Shown piece after piece: positions 5,826-5,853 of a stretch of 5,853 nucleotides of DNA. The position numbers and the translations under genes were made by a program. This stretch comes from Candidatus Acidiferrales bacterium (GTDB lineage: Bacteria; Acidobacteriota; Terriglobia; Acidiferrales; UBA7541). The notes beneath the pieces were generated by a model, which did no database searches, was not told where the DNA came from, and saw only the letters and a list, made by a program, of their open reading frames with translations. Each line of letters begins with the position of its first letter. The stretch's first letter is position 1. The DNA lies in NCBI GenBank assembly GCA_030044295.1, contig JASHWB010000068.1, forward strand, positions 1 through 5,853, read 5' to 3'.

Positions 5826-5853
5826 CAACTACACCGTACACCTAAAAAATGTG

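Overview
The window reads as an ordinary chromosomal stretch of a high-GC soil or environmental bacterium, most likely an acidobacterium (Acidobacteriota). That is an inference from protein style, not from a marker gene. The evidence is a DUF1800/DUF1501 secreted gene pair, a LiaF-like 'toastrack' membrane protein with Gly-Ala-Gly turns, and small secreted two-cysteine proteins ending in HRWWD...QWH. There are no rRNA or tRNA genes, IS elements, CRISPR arrays, phage genes or restriction/toxin genes.

Layout. Bases 1-114 are the 5' flank, with no recognisable gene; only the Shine-Dalgarno at 100-105 can be supported there. Two tandem paralogous genes on the + strand (115-414 and 489-809) encode small exported proteins about 55% identical to each other, each behind a near-perfect Shine-Dalgarno. 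A 9-bp GC-rich hairpin (834-859) closes this pair. A minus-strand gene (1973-969) encodes a three-helix membrane protein with a C-terminal beta-solenoid domain of the LiaF/DUF4097 type. A divergent spacer of 213 bp (1974-2186) separates it from the DUF1800 gene (2187-4175, +), which is followed after 102 bp by a Tat-exported DUF1501 gene (4278-5531, +). The window closes with a small minus-strand membrane protein (5825-5535) that converges on DUF1501 with 3 bp between the stop codons. An 8-bp inverted repeat covers that junction.

How the genes fit together. DUF1800 and DUF1501 proteins are regularly encoded side by side and are thought to work together outside the cytoplasm. DUF1501 belongs to the alkaline phosphatase/sulfatase-like fold clan, but the biochemical role of the pair is not established. 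Five of the six proteins carry export or membrane signals, so this is a cell-envelope-oriented neighbourhood. I see no evidence that the three groups (small secreted pair, LiaF-like gene, DUF1800/1501 pair) form one system. The least understood element is the tandem pair of small His/Trp-rich secreted proteins.
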